From Alphaproteobacteria bacterium (GTDB taxonomy: Bacteria > Pseudomonadota > Alphaproteobacteria > Micavibrionales > Micavibrionaceae), in contig JAGRKA010000021.1 in the NCBI GenBank assembly GCA_020442475.1, positions 1 through 34,533 on the forward strand: DNA of 34,533 nucleotides, given 5' to 3'. The notes beneath the pieces are model-generated. The model did not search any database. It was given only the letters and a program-made list of their open reading frames with translations, and was not told where the DNA came from. The first letter of the stretch is position 1; every line of letters starts with the position of its first letter. Position numbers and translations under genes: made by a program. Below, one piece after another: positions 23,130-34,533 of the stretch.

Positions 23130-23459
23130 AAAGGCCGGGGTGCCCTTGATTGGGAGCAGGCCAAGAGTCGTTGTGCATAATTCCTGAATTTATCCACAGT
23201 ATTTTGTGTATAAGATTTTTTGCCTGCCGGGGGTGCTGTGGAGAATCCGAAAAAGCGAATCGGATGAGTCGTTTAGAAGTTTGTTTTGTAATCCTGTTTC
23301 AGGCAGTGATAGACTTGAAAACAGGGCTCCTTGTGCAAAACCCGTGAATTCTTTCAGATTTGCACTTTTCTGCGTTCTTAAACTGCCATACACTTCAAAA
23401 CGAAGCGCAGGGACCGTCTCTTCCGGTCTCTCAAGCCAACAGATTCCAAGGGTAAAACC
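23130..23459 (+). promoter_or_regulatory. ftsA-ftsZ intergenic region with DnaA boxes and GANTC sites
   Basis: A 330-bp gene-free interval. It holds three 9-mers matching TTATNCACA: TTATGCACA (minus, 23172-23180), TTATCCACA (plus, 23190-23198) and TTATACACA (minus, 23205-23213). It also holds five GANTC sites at 23165-23169, 23243-23247, 23257-23261, 23266-23270 and 23442-23446. In Caulobacter, DnaA and CcrM (GANTC) methylation are both known to influence ftsZ transcription. I infer that this is the cell-cycle promoter region of ftsZ; no clear -35/-10 pair is visible. Confidence 0.7.
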
Positions 23460-25370
23460 ATGATCGACATCAAAATACAGCCGACGGACATGCAAAAGCT
23501 TTCGCCGAAAATTACGGTGATCGGAGTCGGGGGTGCGGGTGGAAACGCCGTGAACAACATGATCTCTTCAAATCTGGAGGGGTGTGAGTTCCTTGTGTGC
23601 AATACGGACTCGCAGGCGCTTCAAGGCTCACTGGTTGACGACTCACGAAAGGTTCAACTGGGCACGACCGTTACGGGCGGTCTGGGCGCAGGCTCGAAGC
23701 CCGAAGTCGGGCGCGCGGCTGCAGAGGAATCCCTTGATGAGGTGCTCCAGTATCTTGAAGGCGCGAATATGGTTTTTGTCACTGCCGGTATGGGCGGTGG
23801 AACCGGGACAGGCGCTGCGCCCGTTATCGCGAAGGCTTGCCGGGAGCGCGGTATCCTGACTGTCGGGGTCGTAACCAAGCCGTTCCATTTCGAAGGTTCT
23901 CACCGGATGAAATCCGCAGAATCCGGAATTAAAGAGATGCAGGATTTCGTGGATACGCTGATCGTGATCCCGAACCAGAATCTTTTCCGGATCGCCAATG
24001 AAAAAACCACCTTTGCCGAATCTTTCCAGATGGCTGACGGTGTGTTGCAGGCCGGTGTGCGCGGTGTCACTGATTTGATGGTCAAGCCCGGTCTTGTGAA
24101 TCTCGATTTTGCCGATATCCGGACCGCCATGATGGAAATGGGTAAGGCTATGATGGGGACCGGAGAAGCCGAAGGCGAGAAACGCGCCGTTGAAGCTGCC
24201 GAATCCGCAATCAACAACCCACTGCTCGACGACGTATCGATGAAAGGCGCGCATGGCGTTATCATCAATGTGACCGGCGGGTACGATATGACACTCTTTG
24301 AAGCCGATGAGGCATGCAACCGGATTCGCGATGAAGTAGACCCGGATGCAAATATCATCTTTGGGGCCACATTCGATGAAAATCTGAACGGCAAAATGCG
24401 CGTTTCCATTATCGCGACGGGTATTGAGAAAGAAGCCGATGCCAAAACGGGTTCCGAGGGCGGTTCGCTGAAGGCCGGATCGATCGACCGGCAAGGGCTG
24501 GAACGTGCAAAGCCAAGTGTGGCCGCGCCGAACGCAGCGCCGCAGACATCTGTAAACACGCCTATGAGTGCGCCGATGGCTCCTTCCGTTTCTGCGCCGA
24601 CAGTCCCGTCCTTTCAGGGGCGTCAGCCATCCTTGCCTGCGACCGGGCCGTCTACAGGGGCGCCGGTCTTTATGTCCGCTCAGAGCGTTCAGGCTATGCG
24701 GGCGCCCGCCGTGTCTGCGCCGGCTGTGCCTTCCGCACCTGCGGCATCTGTGCCTCTTTCGCAAGGAAGCGCAGCGATCGCTACGCAGGACCCGGAACTG
24801 GATATGTTCGAGCAACACAAATTCGCCGAAGCCGGGCAGGGGAATGACATGTCCTCCATTTCGCGTAATACGGCTCTGCGGGGGACACGCTATAATGATG
24901 CCTTTATCCCGCCGCGCCCTGTCGAGGCTCCATCCGGAACAGGGTCTTACATGGCCGGGTTCCATGGAGAGCATGTCCCTTCGGATGCTCCGCAAGAGCA
25001 GCAGTCCTCATCCGGGCAATCTTCCGCTTCAGCCGCTCAGCAGGCCGGTACGGCTCCGGGTTTAAAACTGAATCCGCCGCGTCCGCCTGCCGGTACGCAG
25101 AGAAAACGTACGCCGTCCTTGTTTGAGCGGATCAGTGATACGGTTCATGAGCATCTGGAAGGGCGCCGTTCCGACCAGCAGCAGGGTCGTCCCGCACAGA
25201 CGCGGACCGCGCCCTCGGCGCAAAGCTCCGGCGGTTACGGTGCAGGCGATGCTGGCGGTGTGCCTCAGAACGCTTCACAAGGGCGTTTGAATATCGATGC
25301 ACCGTCCAAGCAAAGCCAGAGCGATGATGAGCTGGATATTCCAGCTTTCCTGAGACGGCAGGCGAATTAG
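23460..25370 (+). CDS. ftsZ: Cell division protein FtsZ with very long C-terminal linker
   Basis: FtsZ is the tubulin-like GTPase that forms the cytokinetic ring. The GTPase core (about residues 15-325) shows [13 protein letters not shown], the tubulin signature GGGTGTG (112-118), the NQNLFRIA region and the T7 loop [12 protein letters not shown] Pro/Ala/Ser/Gln-rich linker of roughly 290 residues follows. The conserved C-terminal peptide [15 protein letters not shown] at the extreme end binds FtsA and other partners. At 636 residues it is much longer than E. coli FtsZ (383); long linkers are characteristic of alphaproteobacteria. Its ATG at 23460 follows a rich regulatory interval; lpxC lies downstream with its own candidate promoter. 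Confidence 0.98.
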   Translation: MIDIKIQPTDMQKLSPKITVIGVGGAGGNAVNNMISSNLEGCEFLVCNTDSQALQGSLVDDSRKVQLGTTVTGGLGAGSKPEVGRAAAEESLDEVLQYLEGANMVFVTAGMGGGTGTGAAPVIAKACRERGILTVGVVTKPFHFEGSHRMKSAESGIKEMQDFVDTLIVIPNQNLFRIANEKTTFAESFQMADGVLQAGVRGVTDLMVKPGLVNLDFADIRTAMMEMGKAMMGTGEAEGEKRAVEAAESAINNPLLDDVSMKGAHGVIINVTGGYDMTLFEADEACNRIRDEVDPDANIIFGATFDENLNGKMRVSIIATGIEKEADAKTGSEGGSLKAGSIDRQGLERAKPSVAAPNAAPQTSVNTPMSAPMAPSVSAPTVPSFQGRQPSLPATGPSTGAPVFMSAQSVQAMRAPAVSAPAVPSAPAASVPLSQGSAAIATQDPELDMFEQHKFAEAGQGNDMSSISRNTALRGTRYNDAFIPPRPVEAPSGTGSYMAGFHGEHVPSDAPQEQQSSSGQSSASAAQQAGTAPGLKLNPPRPPAGTQRKRTPSLFERISDTVHEHLEGRRSDQQQGRPAQTRTAPSAQSSGGYGAGDAGGVPQNASQGRLNIDAPSKQSQSDDELDIPAFLRRQAN

Positions 25371-25465
25371 AGCTTTCATAGCTTAGCGTGTACGGTGTTG
25401 CTCGTTGCTGGCCTATGGCGTTGTGATTCTCAGTCTTTTTGTAACAAAGCGCAACAAACTGTGAT

Positions 25466-25494
25466 TTGTCCACAGCGCTTGTTTTGCCTATAGT
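25466..25494 (+). promoter_or_regulatory. Candidate lpxC promoter overlapping a DnaA-like box
   Basis: TTGTCC (25466-25471) and TATAGT (25489-25494) are separated by exactly 17 bases, a fair sigma-70 match. The -35 lies in TTGTCCACA (25466-25474), one base off the TTATNCACA DnaA consensus. Confidence 0.45.
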
Positions 25495-25556
25495 CTATGG
25501 TGTGTGCAAGGGTCTGTAAGCCTTGTGCCGCTATAGATAATAGAAAGATATGCAAA

Positions 25557-26471
25557 ATGCAGCGCACGGTCAGCGAGATTATTACGGTTAAGGGTGTCGG
25601 TCTTCATTCGGGACAGATGATCACTCTATCGATAAAGCCTGCGGGCGCAGATGAGGGTATTACATTTATCCGCACGGATGTTACCGAAGGCGATAATGCG
25701 ATCCCGGCTTTGTGGGATCATGTCGTGGATACGCAGCTTTGCACCGTGATCGGTAATGAAGACGGCGTTCGTGTGGGTACGATCGAGCATTTGATGTCGG
25801 CTTTACGTGGCGCAGGCATAGACAACGCACTGATCGAGCTGGACGGGTCGGAAGTGCCGGTCATGGATGGCAGTGCCGCGCCGTTTTTGGAGCTGATTGA
25901 GGAAACGGGCGCCGCCGTGCAGCCATCCCCGCGTCGGATTATCAAGGTTCTGAAAGAGGTTAGCGTCGAGCGTGACGGTAAGCGTGTGACGCTCTCTCCC
26001 GCGGAAAACAGCGTTTTTGCCGGTGAGATTGCGTTTGATCACCAATCTGTCGGGACACAGCGCTATGAAGTCGAGCTGTTTAACGGCAATTACCGCCATG
26101 AGATCGCCGCCGCGCGGACATTCGGTTTCCTGCATGAGGTCGAGTGGATGCGCTCCCAAGGGCTGGCTTTGGGCGGTTCTTTGGATAATGCGGTCGTGCT
26201 GGGACCGGAAGGGGTGATGAACCCGGACGGTCTGCGCTTTGAGGATGAATTTATCCGCCACAAGCTGCTGGATGCGATCGGTGATCTGTATCTTGCGGGT
26301 CTTCCGATTATGGGCGCGTATGACGGCGTAAAGGCGGGGCATGCCATCAATAATGAAATCCTTAAGGCGCTTTTTGCCGATAAGGATGCCTATGAGGTTA
26401 TCGAACTCTGTGTCGATCCCTTCGCGCGCGCAGGCGAGTCCGAATACCGAGAAGTCGCGCTCGTCTCCTAG
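25557..26471 (+). CDS. lpxC: UDP-3-O-acyl-N-acetylglucosamine deacetylase LpxC
   Basis: LpxC is the zinc-dependent enzyme for the first committed step of lipid A synthesis in the cytoplasm. The 304-residue protein shows GTIEHLMSALRG (Glu77, His78), RHKLLDAIGDL (His235, Asp239) and GHAINNEIL (His262), corresponding to the E. coli zinc ligands His79, His238 and Asp242 and to catalytic His265. I chose ATG 25557, giving the family N-terminus MQRTVSEIITVKGVGLHSG; the longer frame from 25497 adds a Cys-rich leader unlike the family and would overlap the candidate promoter. It sits between ftsZ and bamD, the usual alphaproteobacterial order. Confidence 0.97.
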   Translation: MQRTVSEIITVKGVGLHSGQMITLSIKPAGADEGITFIRTDVTEGDNAIPALWDHVVDTQLCTVIGNEDGVRVGTIEHLMSALRGAGIDNALIELDGSEVPVMDGSAAPFLELIEETGAAVQPSPRRIIKVLKEVSVERDGKRVTLSPAENSVFAGEIAFDHQSVGTQRYEVELFNGNYRHEIAAARTFGFLHEVEWMRSQGLALGGSLDNAVVLGPEGVMNPDGLRFEDEFIRHKLLDAIGDLYLAGLPIMGAYDGVKAGHAINNEILKALFADKDAYEVIELCVDPFARAGESEYREVALVS

Positions 26472-26591
26472 GGGCGGAATTCACTAATTTCGTACGCATA
26501 ACTGTATGTTGCGGCTTTCAATTAAGGCCAGCCTCCGCTATCTATGATACATGAATTTATCTGTACGGATTCGAAAAAGCCGGGGATAGCG

Positions 26592-27422
26592 ATGCGAAAA
26601 AAACGTCTCATAATATTATTGTCCGCCGTCATGATTGCAGGGGCAGGGTTAAGTGGTTGCGCCTCTTCCGATAAGCCGAAAGAGCAGATTGAGGAAGATG
26701 TCGATACGCTTTATAACCGTGCGGCCTCAGCGCTGGATGAAAAGCGCTATGCCGAAGCCACCCGCTATTTCGAAGAGGTCGAGCGTCAGCACCCTTACTC
26801 TCAATGGGCGACGCAGGCTCAGCTTATGGCTGCGTTTTCTTCCTATCAGGACCAGCGCTATGACGAGGCCGTTCTGGCTCTGGACCGCTTTATACAGCTT
26901 CACCCCGGTAACAAGGACATTGATTACGCCTATTATCTGAAGGCGCTATGCTATTACGAGCAAATCTCCGACGTACGACGAGATCAGGAGATGACGCAGG
27001 AGGCTTTGAACGCGCTGGAAGCGCTCATCAGCCGCTTCCCGGACAGCCAGTATGCCCGTGATGCTGCGCTCAAGCGTGATTTGACGCTGGACCATCTGGC
27101 CGGAAAAGAAATGGAGATCGGGCGTTATTACCTTAACCGTGGGCATGTGAACGCGGCAATCAACAGGTTCCGCTCTGTCATCCAGAAATACCAGACGACC
27201 ACGCACACGCCTGAGGCGTTGCACCGGCTTGTCGAGGCCTATCTGACATTGGGTCTGACGGATGAAGCTACGCGCGTTGCCTCTGTTTTGGGATATAACT
27301 ATCCGGGCAGCCGGTGGTACGAGAAGAGCTACGCACTGCTTGATGAAAAATCCCGCAAACGGATTCTGGACGAGCGCGGTTTTGTTGACAGGGCAGTTGA
27401 TACGATTTTCAAACCCGATTAG
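26592..27422 (+). CDS. bamD: Outer membrane assembly lipoprotein BamD
   Basis: BamD is an essential TPR lipoprotein of the BAM complex that folds beta-barrel proteins into the outer membrane with BamA. The 276-residue product has a signal peptide with lipobox LSGC (Cys23) and five TPR-like repeats: DTLYNRAASALDEKRYAEATRYFEEVERQHP, then QDQRYDEAVLALDRFIQLHPGNKDIDYAYYLKALCYYEQI, a motif highly typical of BamD, and further repeats up to about residue 250. I selected ATG 26592 at the start of the signal peptide; the ATG at 26544 would add 16 residues before it. recN begins ten bases after the stop. Confidence 0.95.
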   Translation: MRKKRLIILLSAVMIAGAGLSGCASSDKPKEQIEEDVDTLYNRAASALDEKRYAEATRYFEEVERQHPYSQWATQAQLMAAFSSYQDQRYDEAVLALDRFIQLHPGNKDIDYAYYLKALCYYEQISDVRRDQEMTQEALNALEALISRFPDSQYARDAALKRDLTLDHLAGKEMEIGRYYLNRGHVNAAINRFRSVIQKYQTTTHTPEALHRLVEAYLTLGLTDEATRVASVLGYNYPGSRWYEKSYALLDEKSRKRILDERGFVDRAVDTIFKPD

Positions 27423-27432
27423 GGCATGAGCT

Positions 27433-29091
27433 ATGCTCGTAAGTCTGAGTATTCAAAATGTCGTCCTGATTGAGGCGCTGACCGTCGAATTTAATGGCGG
27501 GCTGTGCACTTTGACCGGGGAAACGGGCGCCGGGAAATCCATCTTGCTGGATTCGCTGGGGTTAGCGCTCGGCATGCGGGCCGATACGGGGCTTGTGCGA
27601 AAGGGCGCACAGCAGGCGCAAGTGAGCGCTGAGTTTACCGTTCGGAACGATCATCCAGTCTTTGATATGTTGAGAGAAGCGTCCTTGGCGGTGAGAGATG
27701 ATGAAACTGCGCTTATCCTGCGGCGCTCCATCAGCGCGGAGGGGCGGTCCCGCGCCTTTATCAATGACCAGCCGGTGAGCGTATCCTTACTGCGTGAGGC
27801 CGGAGAGGCTCTGGTTGAAATTCACGGTCAGTTTGAAACGCAAGGGCTTTTGAACCCGGCATCCCATTTGCGCATTCTGGATGAATATGCGCAAGACGGG
27901 GGGAGCTTGCCGCCCTTATTTACGGCTTGGAAAGAGCGTGAGGAGTCTTGCATCCGTCTACGGGAGGAGGCGGGCCGTACCCGTGCGGAAGAGGCTTATC
28001 TTCGTCAGGCGCTTGAGGATCTGGACGCTCTGGACCCGCAAGAAGGGGAAGAGGAAGCGCTCTCAGGTCTGCGTGAGCGTTTGATGCACCGGGAACAGGT
28101 GCTTGAGGCGCTCAATACGGCTTATCATATTCTGAGCGGAGAAAGCGACCCGGTGCGCGGCGCCTGGGGGGCTTTGGAGCGGATTGCGGATAGAGCAGGT
28201 GAGGGGCTGGAGATCGCGCTGGGCGCGCTGGAGCGGGCGAGCGTGGAAATGCAGGAAGCGCTGGCGGCGATTCAAAGCCTCTCAAACGATCTGGAGGAGA
28301 GCGAGTATAATCTGGAAATGATCGACGAGCGGCTGCATGCTTTGCGGGCGCAGGCGCGCAAGCATGGTTGCGGTGTCGATGATTTGCAGGCCGTACGGGG
28401 TGAGTTGGCTGCGCGGCTGAACAGGATCGAGCATGAAGACGAAGTGCTGGAAGCGGCGGTGAAAGAAGCGGACAGAGCACGCAAAGCCTATGAGGCGGAA
28501 GCGCAGCGTGTCTCGATCTCTCGCCGTAAGGCTGCGCAGGCTTTAGATAAGCGGGTTGCGGAGGAGTTGCCGCCGCTGAAACTGGGCAAGGCGCGTTTTG
28601 AGACGCATGTTGAAACACTTTCCGAAGAAGAATGGGGGCCGCATGGCATGGACCGCGTACGCTTTCTGGTCGCAACCAATCCGGGCGCTGAAGCCGGGCC
28701 GCTCCATAAAATCGCTTCGGGCGGGGAAATGGCGCGCTTTATGCTCGCGCTAAAAGTCGTGATGGCGGAAACCGGTGCGGCGGGGACGCTCATTTTCGAC
28801 GAGGTCGATAGCGGGATCGGCGGAGCGACAGCGGATGCGGTCGGGGAACGGCTGGCCGGGCTGGCGGCGGCGAAACAGGTTCTGGTTGTAACCCATGCGC
28901 CCCAAGTGGCCGCCCGTGCAGCCCATCATTATATCGTCCATAAGGACGGTGAGGCGGATATAAGGACAAGCGTGAAAGCGCTCTCCTCCCGGCAGGAACG
29001 CTGCGAGGAAATTGCCCGGATGCTCTCTGGTGCGGATATCACGGCGGAGGCGCGCGCCGCGGCTGGAAAATTGCTGGAGACGGGGACGTGA
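27433..29091 (+). CDS. recN: DNA repair protein RecN
   Basis: RecN is an SMC-like ATPase that supports recombinational repair of double-strand breaks and holds sister DNA together. The 552-residue protein has the N-terminal IQNVVLIEALTVEF and Walker A GETGAGKS (29-36). A central coiled-coil region (about 155-385) is rich in Glu, Arg and Leu. The C-terminal half of the ATPase has the signature ASGGEMARFMLALK and Walker B GTLIFDEVDSGIGG, then THAPQVAARA. It follows bamD by ten bases, probably as one transcript; a 91-bp palindromic repeat separates it from ligA. Confidence 0.97.
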   Translation: MLVSLSIQNVVLIEALTVEFNGGLCTLTGETGAGKSILLDSLGLALGMRADTGLVRKGAQQAQVSAEFTVRNDHPVFDMLREASLAVRDDETALILRRSISAEGRSRAFINDQPVSVSLLREAGEALVEIHGQFETQGLLNPASHLRILDEYAQDGGSLPPLFTAWKEREESCIRLREEAGRTRAEEAYLRQALEDLDALDPQEGEEEALSGLRERLMHREQVLEALNTAYHILSGESDPVRGAWGALERIADRAGEGLEIALGALERASVEMQEALAAIQSLSNDLEESEYNLEMIDERLHALRAQARKHGCGVDDLQAVRGELAARLNRIEHEDEVLEAAVKEADRARKAYEAEAQRVSISRRKAAQALDKRVAEELPPLKLGKARFETHVETLSEEEWGPHGMDRVRFLVATNPGAEAGPLHKIASGGEMARFMLALKVVMAETGAAGTLIFDEVDSGIGGATADAVGERLAGLAAAKQVLVVTHAPQVAARAAHHYIVHKDGEADIRTSVKALSSRQERCEEIARMLSGADITAEARAAAGKLLETGT

Positions 29092-29104
29092 GGGGAAGGG
29101 GGCT

Positions 29105-31312
<2,208 letters not shown>

Positions 31313-31361
31313 TCTCTATGCGCTTTGTTTTAAAAAAAGCTCTATCCCAGTAGAACATTTG

Positions 31362-31501
31362 TTTTTTCAACACGAAGGCCACTAAGGCTTCACGATGTGC
31401 ACGAAGTTTTTTTTAGAATCCTTGTTCAAGCTAAAATTCTGCATCAAAAAAACTTCGTGTGCTTATTTTAAGCTTCTTTTCTTGTCTTCGTGTTGAAAAT
31501 T
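31362..31501. repeat. Pair of inverted CACGAAG-type repeats (family C)
   Basis: Two copies of a roughly 55-bp repeat face each other at 31362-31419 and 31445-31501. Two 14-bp stretches pair perfectly: 31364-31377 with 31486-31499, and 31400-31413 with 31446-31459. The resulting hairpin follows ligA and precedes the convergent small gene. Apart from this pair, the 270-bp gap 31313-31582 shows only low-complexity sequence. Confidence 0.7.
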
Positions 31502-31582
31502 CCCGCTTTTCCGTTGGCATCGGGATATATTTTCAAACCATGGAAAACACGGAAAAACTTCTTTCTTATCCCGTTTTCATAT

Positions 31583-31819
31583 CTAAACCGAATCGCTTTT
31601 ATCGCGTAAATGATAGAGTTTTTCCATCGCAGATTCGATTTCAGGCGGATAGTCGCGTCGTTCGATAAACTCACCGCCGCCCGTGTTGCGTGTCATGGAA
31701 AGCTCAAGCGCACGGGTCAAAAGCTCACTGATCTTGAGGTCGTCCTGCTCCAAAGACAGGTGCAATGCCTGCAAAATACGGTCACTTAAACGAATTTTGT
31801 CTCTTTCTGCCTGATCCAT
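31583..31819 (-). CDS. Small hypothetical protein
   Basis: A 78-residue charged, mostly helical protein (KIRLSDRILQALHLSLEQDDLKISELLTRALELSMTRN) ending in KLYHLRDKSDSV, with no signal peptide or membrane segment. I chose ATG 31819, preceded by AAGAGAGA; a TTG at 31837 would add six residues. It starts 51 bases downstream of the PldB-like gene stop on the same strand. The central RALELSMTRN...FIERRDYPPEIE pattern suggests a conserved small regulator-like or scaffold protein, but I recognise no family. Confidence 0.65.
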   Translation of the reverse strand: MDQAERDKIRLSDRILQALHLSLEQDDLKISELLTRALELSMTRNTGGGEFIERRDYPPEIESAMEKLYHLRDKSDSV

Positions 31820-31870
31820 TCTCTCTTTGCCTTCCAAACAACGATAAGCTGGGACTACTTTGCCTGTTTC

Positions 31871-32884
31871 CTAGAAAGGTTTCAAGGTCTCTGGGCGTGC
31901 AATAATGGTTTCTTCAATTAATTTATAAAACCGGTCCAGAAAAAGGCTGCGGATTTCATCGCGTTCCATCAGGATTTCATGGCGGGATTCAGGCAGTTGC
32001 AGGATTTCCGCTGGCCTGATTTTTTGTGCAGTCTGTTTGGTGGCTTCGTTATCGACAAGATTTTCAATTCCGGCCATTGCCAAAAGGCAACGCGTCCGTA
32101 TGGCGTCAAGTGTTTCATTCTTACGGAGCTTCGCGCAGGAGCGCGCCGCGCGGTTTAGCCAACCGAACGTGATTCCCCCGACTTGCAGAGCTGGGTCAGA
32201 CAGGCTCCAGAGATTGTGGAGGCTGCCGCGTGCCGGGTCGGAAGACAGGCTTTTGGGCGCAGGCGGTGCAGGGTGCATATCCTCGCGCCAGTTGCCGCCG
32301 CCCGGTACGTAGATTTTCCGTGCAAGGGTGCCTAAAAGGCCGGTCAAAGACAGCCGCAGCGGATCAGGTAGCGGCTTCAGAGCTTTGATCCCACATAGGG
32401 GCGCCGTCATGGCCGCGCATTCAAACATTCCCGGATGTTGGCTGAGATAGTGCAGCCCGATATTCGCACCCATCGAGTGCGCAAGCATCGCCAGCGGAAT
32501 CCGGCCTTTGTCAGGGTGAACGCTGGAGTGTTTTATATATTCGAGAATAAAATAATGAAGATCCTCGACATCGTTTTGAAAACCGGTTGAATGGCGCTTA
32601 TGCGGGTTTTTGAGATAGCGGTCCGAGCGGCCCTGTCCCATCCAGTCCAGCACCCAGAAGGCGAGGTTATGCTCAAGGCAATAGCGCGCAACTTCAAAAT
32701 ATTTCTCACCGAACTCGCTCAGGCCCGGCAGGCACACAACAACGGCATCCGGAATGCTGTCTTGCGGGAAGGCGGAACCGAAGCGGAGTTTCCTGTTGTT
32801 ACGGGTGAAAAAGTGCCAGCGCCAGCCCGGCGGCGGTGTGAAGCGATCTTCGAGCCCCGAAGGGGCAGGGGGAATGTTACTCAT
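31871..32884 (-). CDS. PldB-like alpha/beta hydrolase (lysophospholipase / S33 family)
   Basis: A 337-residue alpha/beta hydrolase. The triad is visible: Ser137 in LAHSMGANIG, Asp278 in ENLVDNEAT, and His302 in ESRHEILMERDEIR. The LVDN and HEILMERD patterns closely follow PldB (lysophospholipase L2) and its relatives, which cleave lysophospholipids or monoacylglycerols. The GLSEFGEKYFEVARYCL and DWMGQGRSDRY segments are also family-typical. There is no signal peptide, so it is probably cytoplasmic or peripheral on the inner membrane. It follows gyrB by 76 bases on the same strand. The exact substrate cannot be told. Confidence 0.88.
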   Translation of the reverse strand: MSNIPPAPSGLEDRFTPPPGWRWHFFTRNNRKLRFGSAFPQDSIPDAVVVCLPGLSEFGEKYFEVARYCLEHNLAFWVLDWMGQGRSDRYLKNPHKRHSTGFQNDVEDLHYFILEYIKHSSVHPDKGRIPLAMLAHSMGANIGLHYLSQHPGMFECAAMTAPLCGIKALKPLPDPLRLSLTGLLGTLARKIYVPGGGNWREDMHPAPPAPKSLSSDPARGSLHNLWSLSDPALQVGGITFGWLNRAARSCAKLRKNETLDAIRTRCLLAMAGIENLVDNEATKQTAQKIRPAEILQLPESRHEILMERDEIRSLFLDRFYKLIEETIIARPETLKPF

Positions 32885-32960
32885 CTATCTACTCTACAGC
32901 AGAGGTATCGAAGGAACAAAGAAGAATGTGAAAAGAGGACCTTTTAGAAGGGCTGCGCGC

Positions 32961-34533
<1,573 letters not shown>

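Noticed and set aside
23165..23270. DnaA box cluster as a replication origin
   Set aside because: Only three boxes, no clear AT-rich unwinding repeats next to them and no origin-typical neighbours; the position before ftsZ fits transcriptional control better. gyrB at the far end is not by itself evidence of an origin.
23643..24995. 450-residue minus-strand ORF opposite ftsZ
   Set aside because: Antisense shadow of a strongly coding gene, with Arg/His-rich low-complexity sequence.

Overview
The window looks like chromosomal DNA of a Gram-negative alphaproteobacterium. The support is: a GapR (DUF2312) nucleoid protein, an FtsZ with a very long linker, LPS genes (lptB, lpxC), bamD, the gene order ftsQ-ftsA-ftsZ-lpxC-bamD-recN-ligA, and a cluster of GANTC (CcrM-type) sites with DnaA boxes in front of ftsZ. 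Intergenic spaces carry dispersed palindromic repeats of a kind common in environmental alphaproteobacterial genomes. A Micavibrio-like lineage is possible, but this is only an impression. I see no phage, transposase, CRISPR array, tRNA or rRNA.

Layout. 1-5395: 3' part of uvrB (+), a small glycine-zipper lipoprotein (+), zapA and a short upstream coiled-coil gene (-), transketolase (+) and a trailing unknown gene (+). 5396-5819: a gene-free, repeat-filled stretch. 5820-7561: a periplasmic cyclophilin (-) divergent from lptB (+). 7562-7931: a leader with a strikingly AT-rich core (about 15% G+C over 7621-7780). 7932-14298: the most unusual locus, with three large tandem prepilin-like proteins, then a secreted protein with a CpaC/RcpA-type N-terminal domain and a TadD-like TPR lipoprotein. 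14491-18843: an O-antigen ligase/polymerase-like membrane protein, gapR and a membrane-anchored MurF-like ligase, followed to 19598 by an alpha/beta hydrolase whose gene overlaps that of the ligase (all -). 19679-31312: ddl, ftsQ, ftsA, ftsZ, lpxC, bamD, recN, ligA (all +), the division, envelope and DNA-repair block. 31583-34533: a small unknown gene, a PldB-like lipase and the 3' part of gyrB (all -).

How the genes work together. The right half couples septum formation (FtsQ, FtsA, FtsZ; ZapA lies elsewhere in the window), D-Ala-D-Ala supply (Ddl), lipid A synthesis (LpxC), outer-membrane protein assembly (BamD) and LPS export (LptB). The rest of the usual dcw cluster (murE, murF, mraY, murD, ftsW, murG, murC, murB) is not next to ddl, so the cluster is split here.

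The best candidate for something undescribed is the pilin locus. Each of the three proteins combines a class III prepilin N-terminus, a shared PCPA/DGW ectodomain, a segment resembling the VGIGT...P...L.V.G.I.A motif of phage tail-fibre and S74-type proteins, and a cysteine-rich C-terminus. The second protein carries a string of CxC repeats. I infer an extracellular pseudopilus tip or adhesin complex; nothing in the window proves its target.
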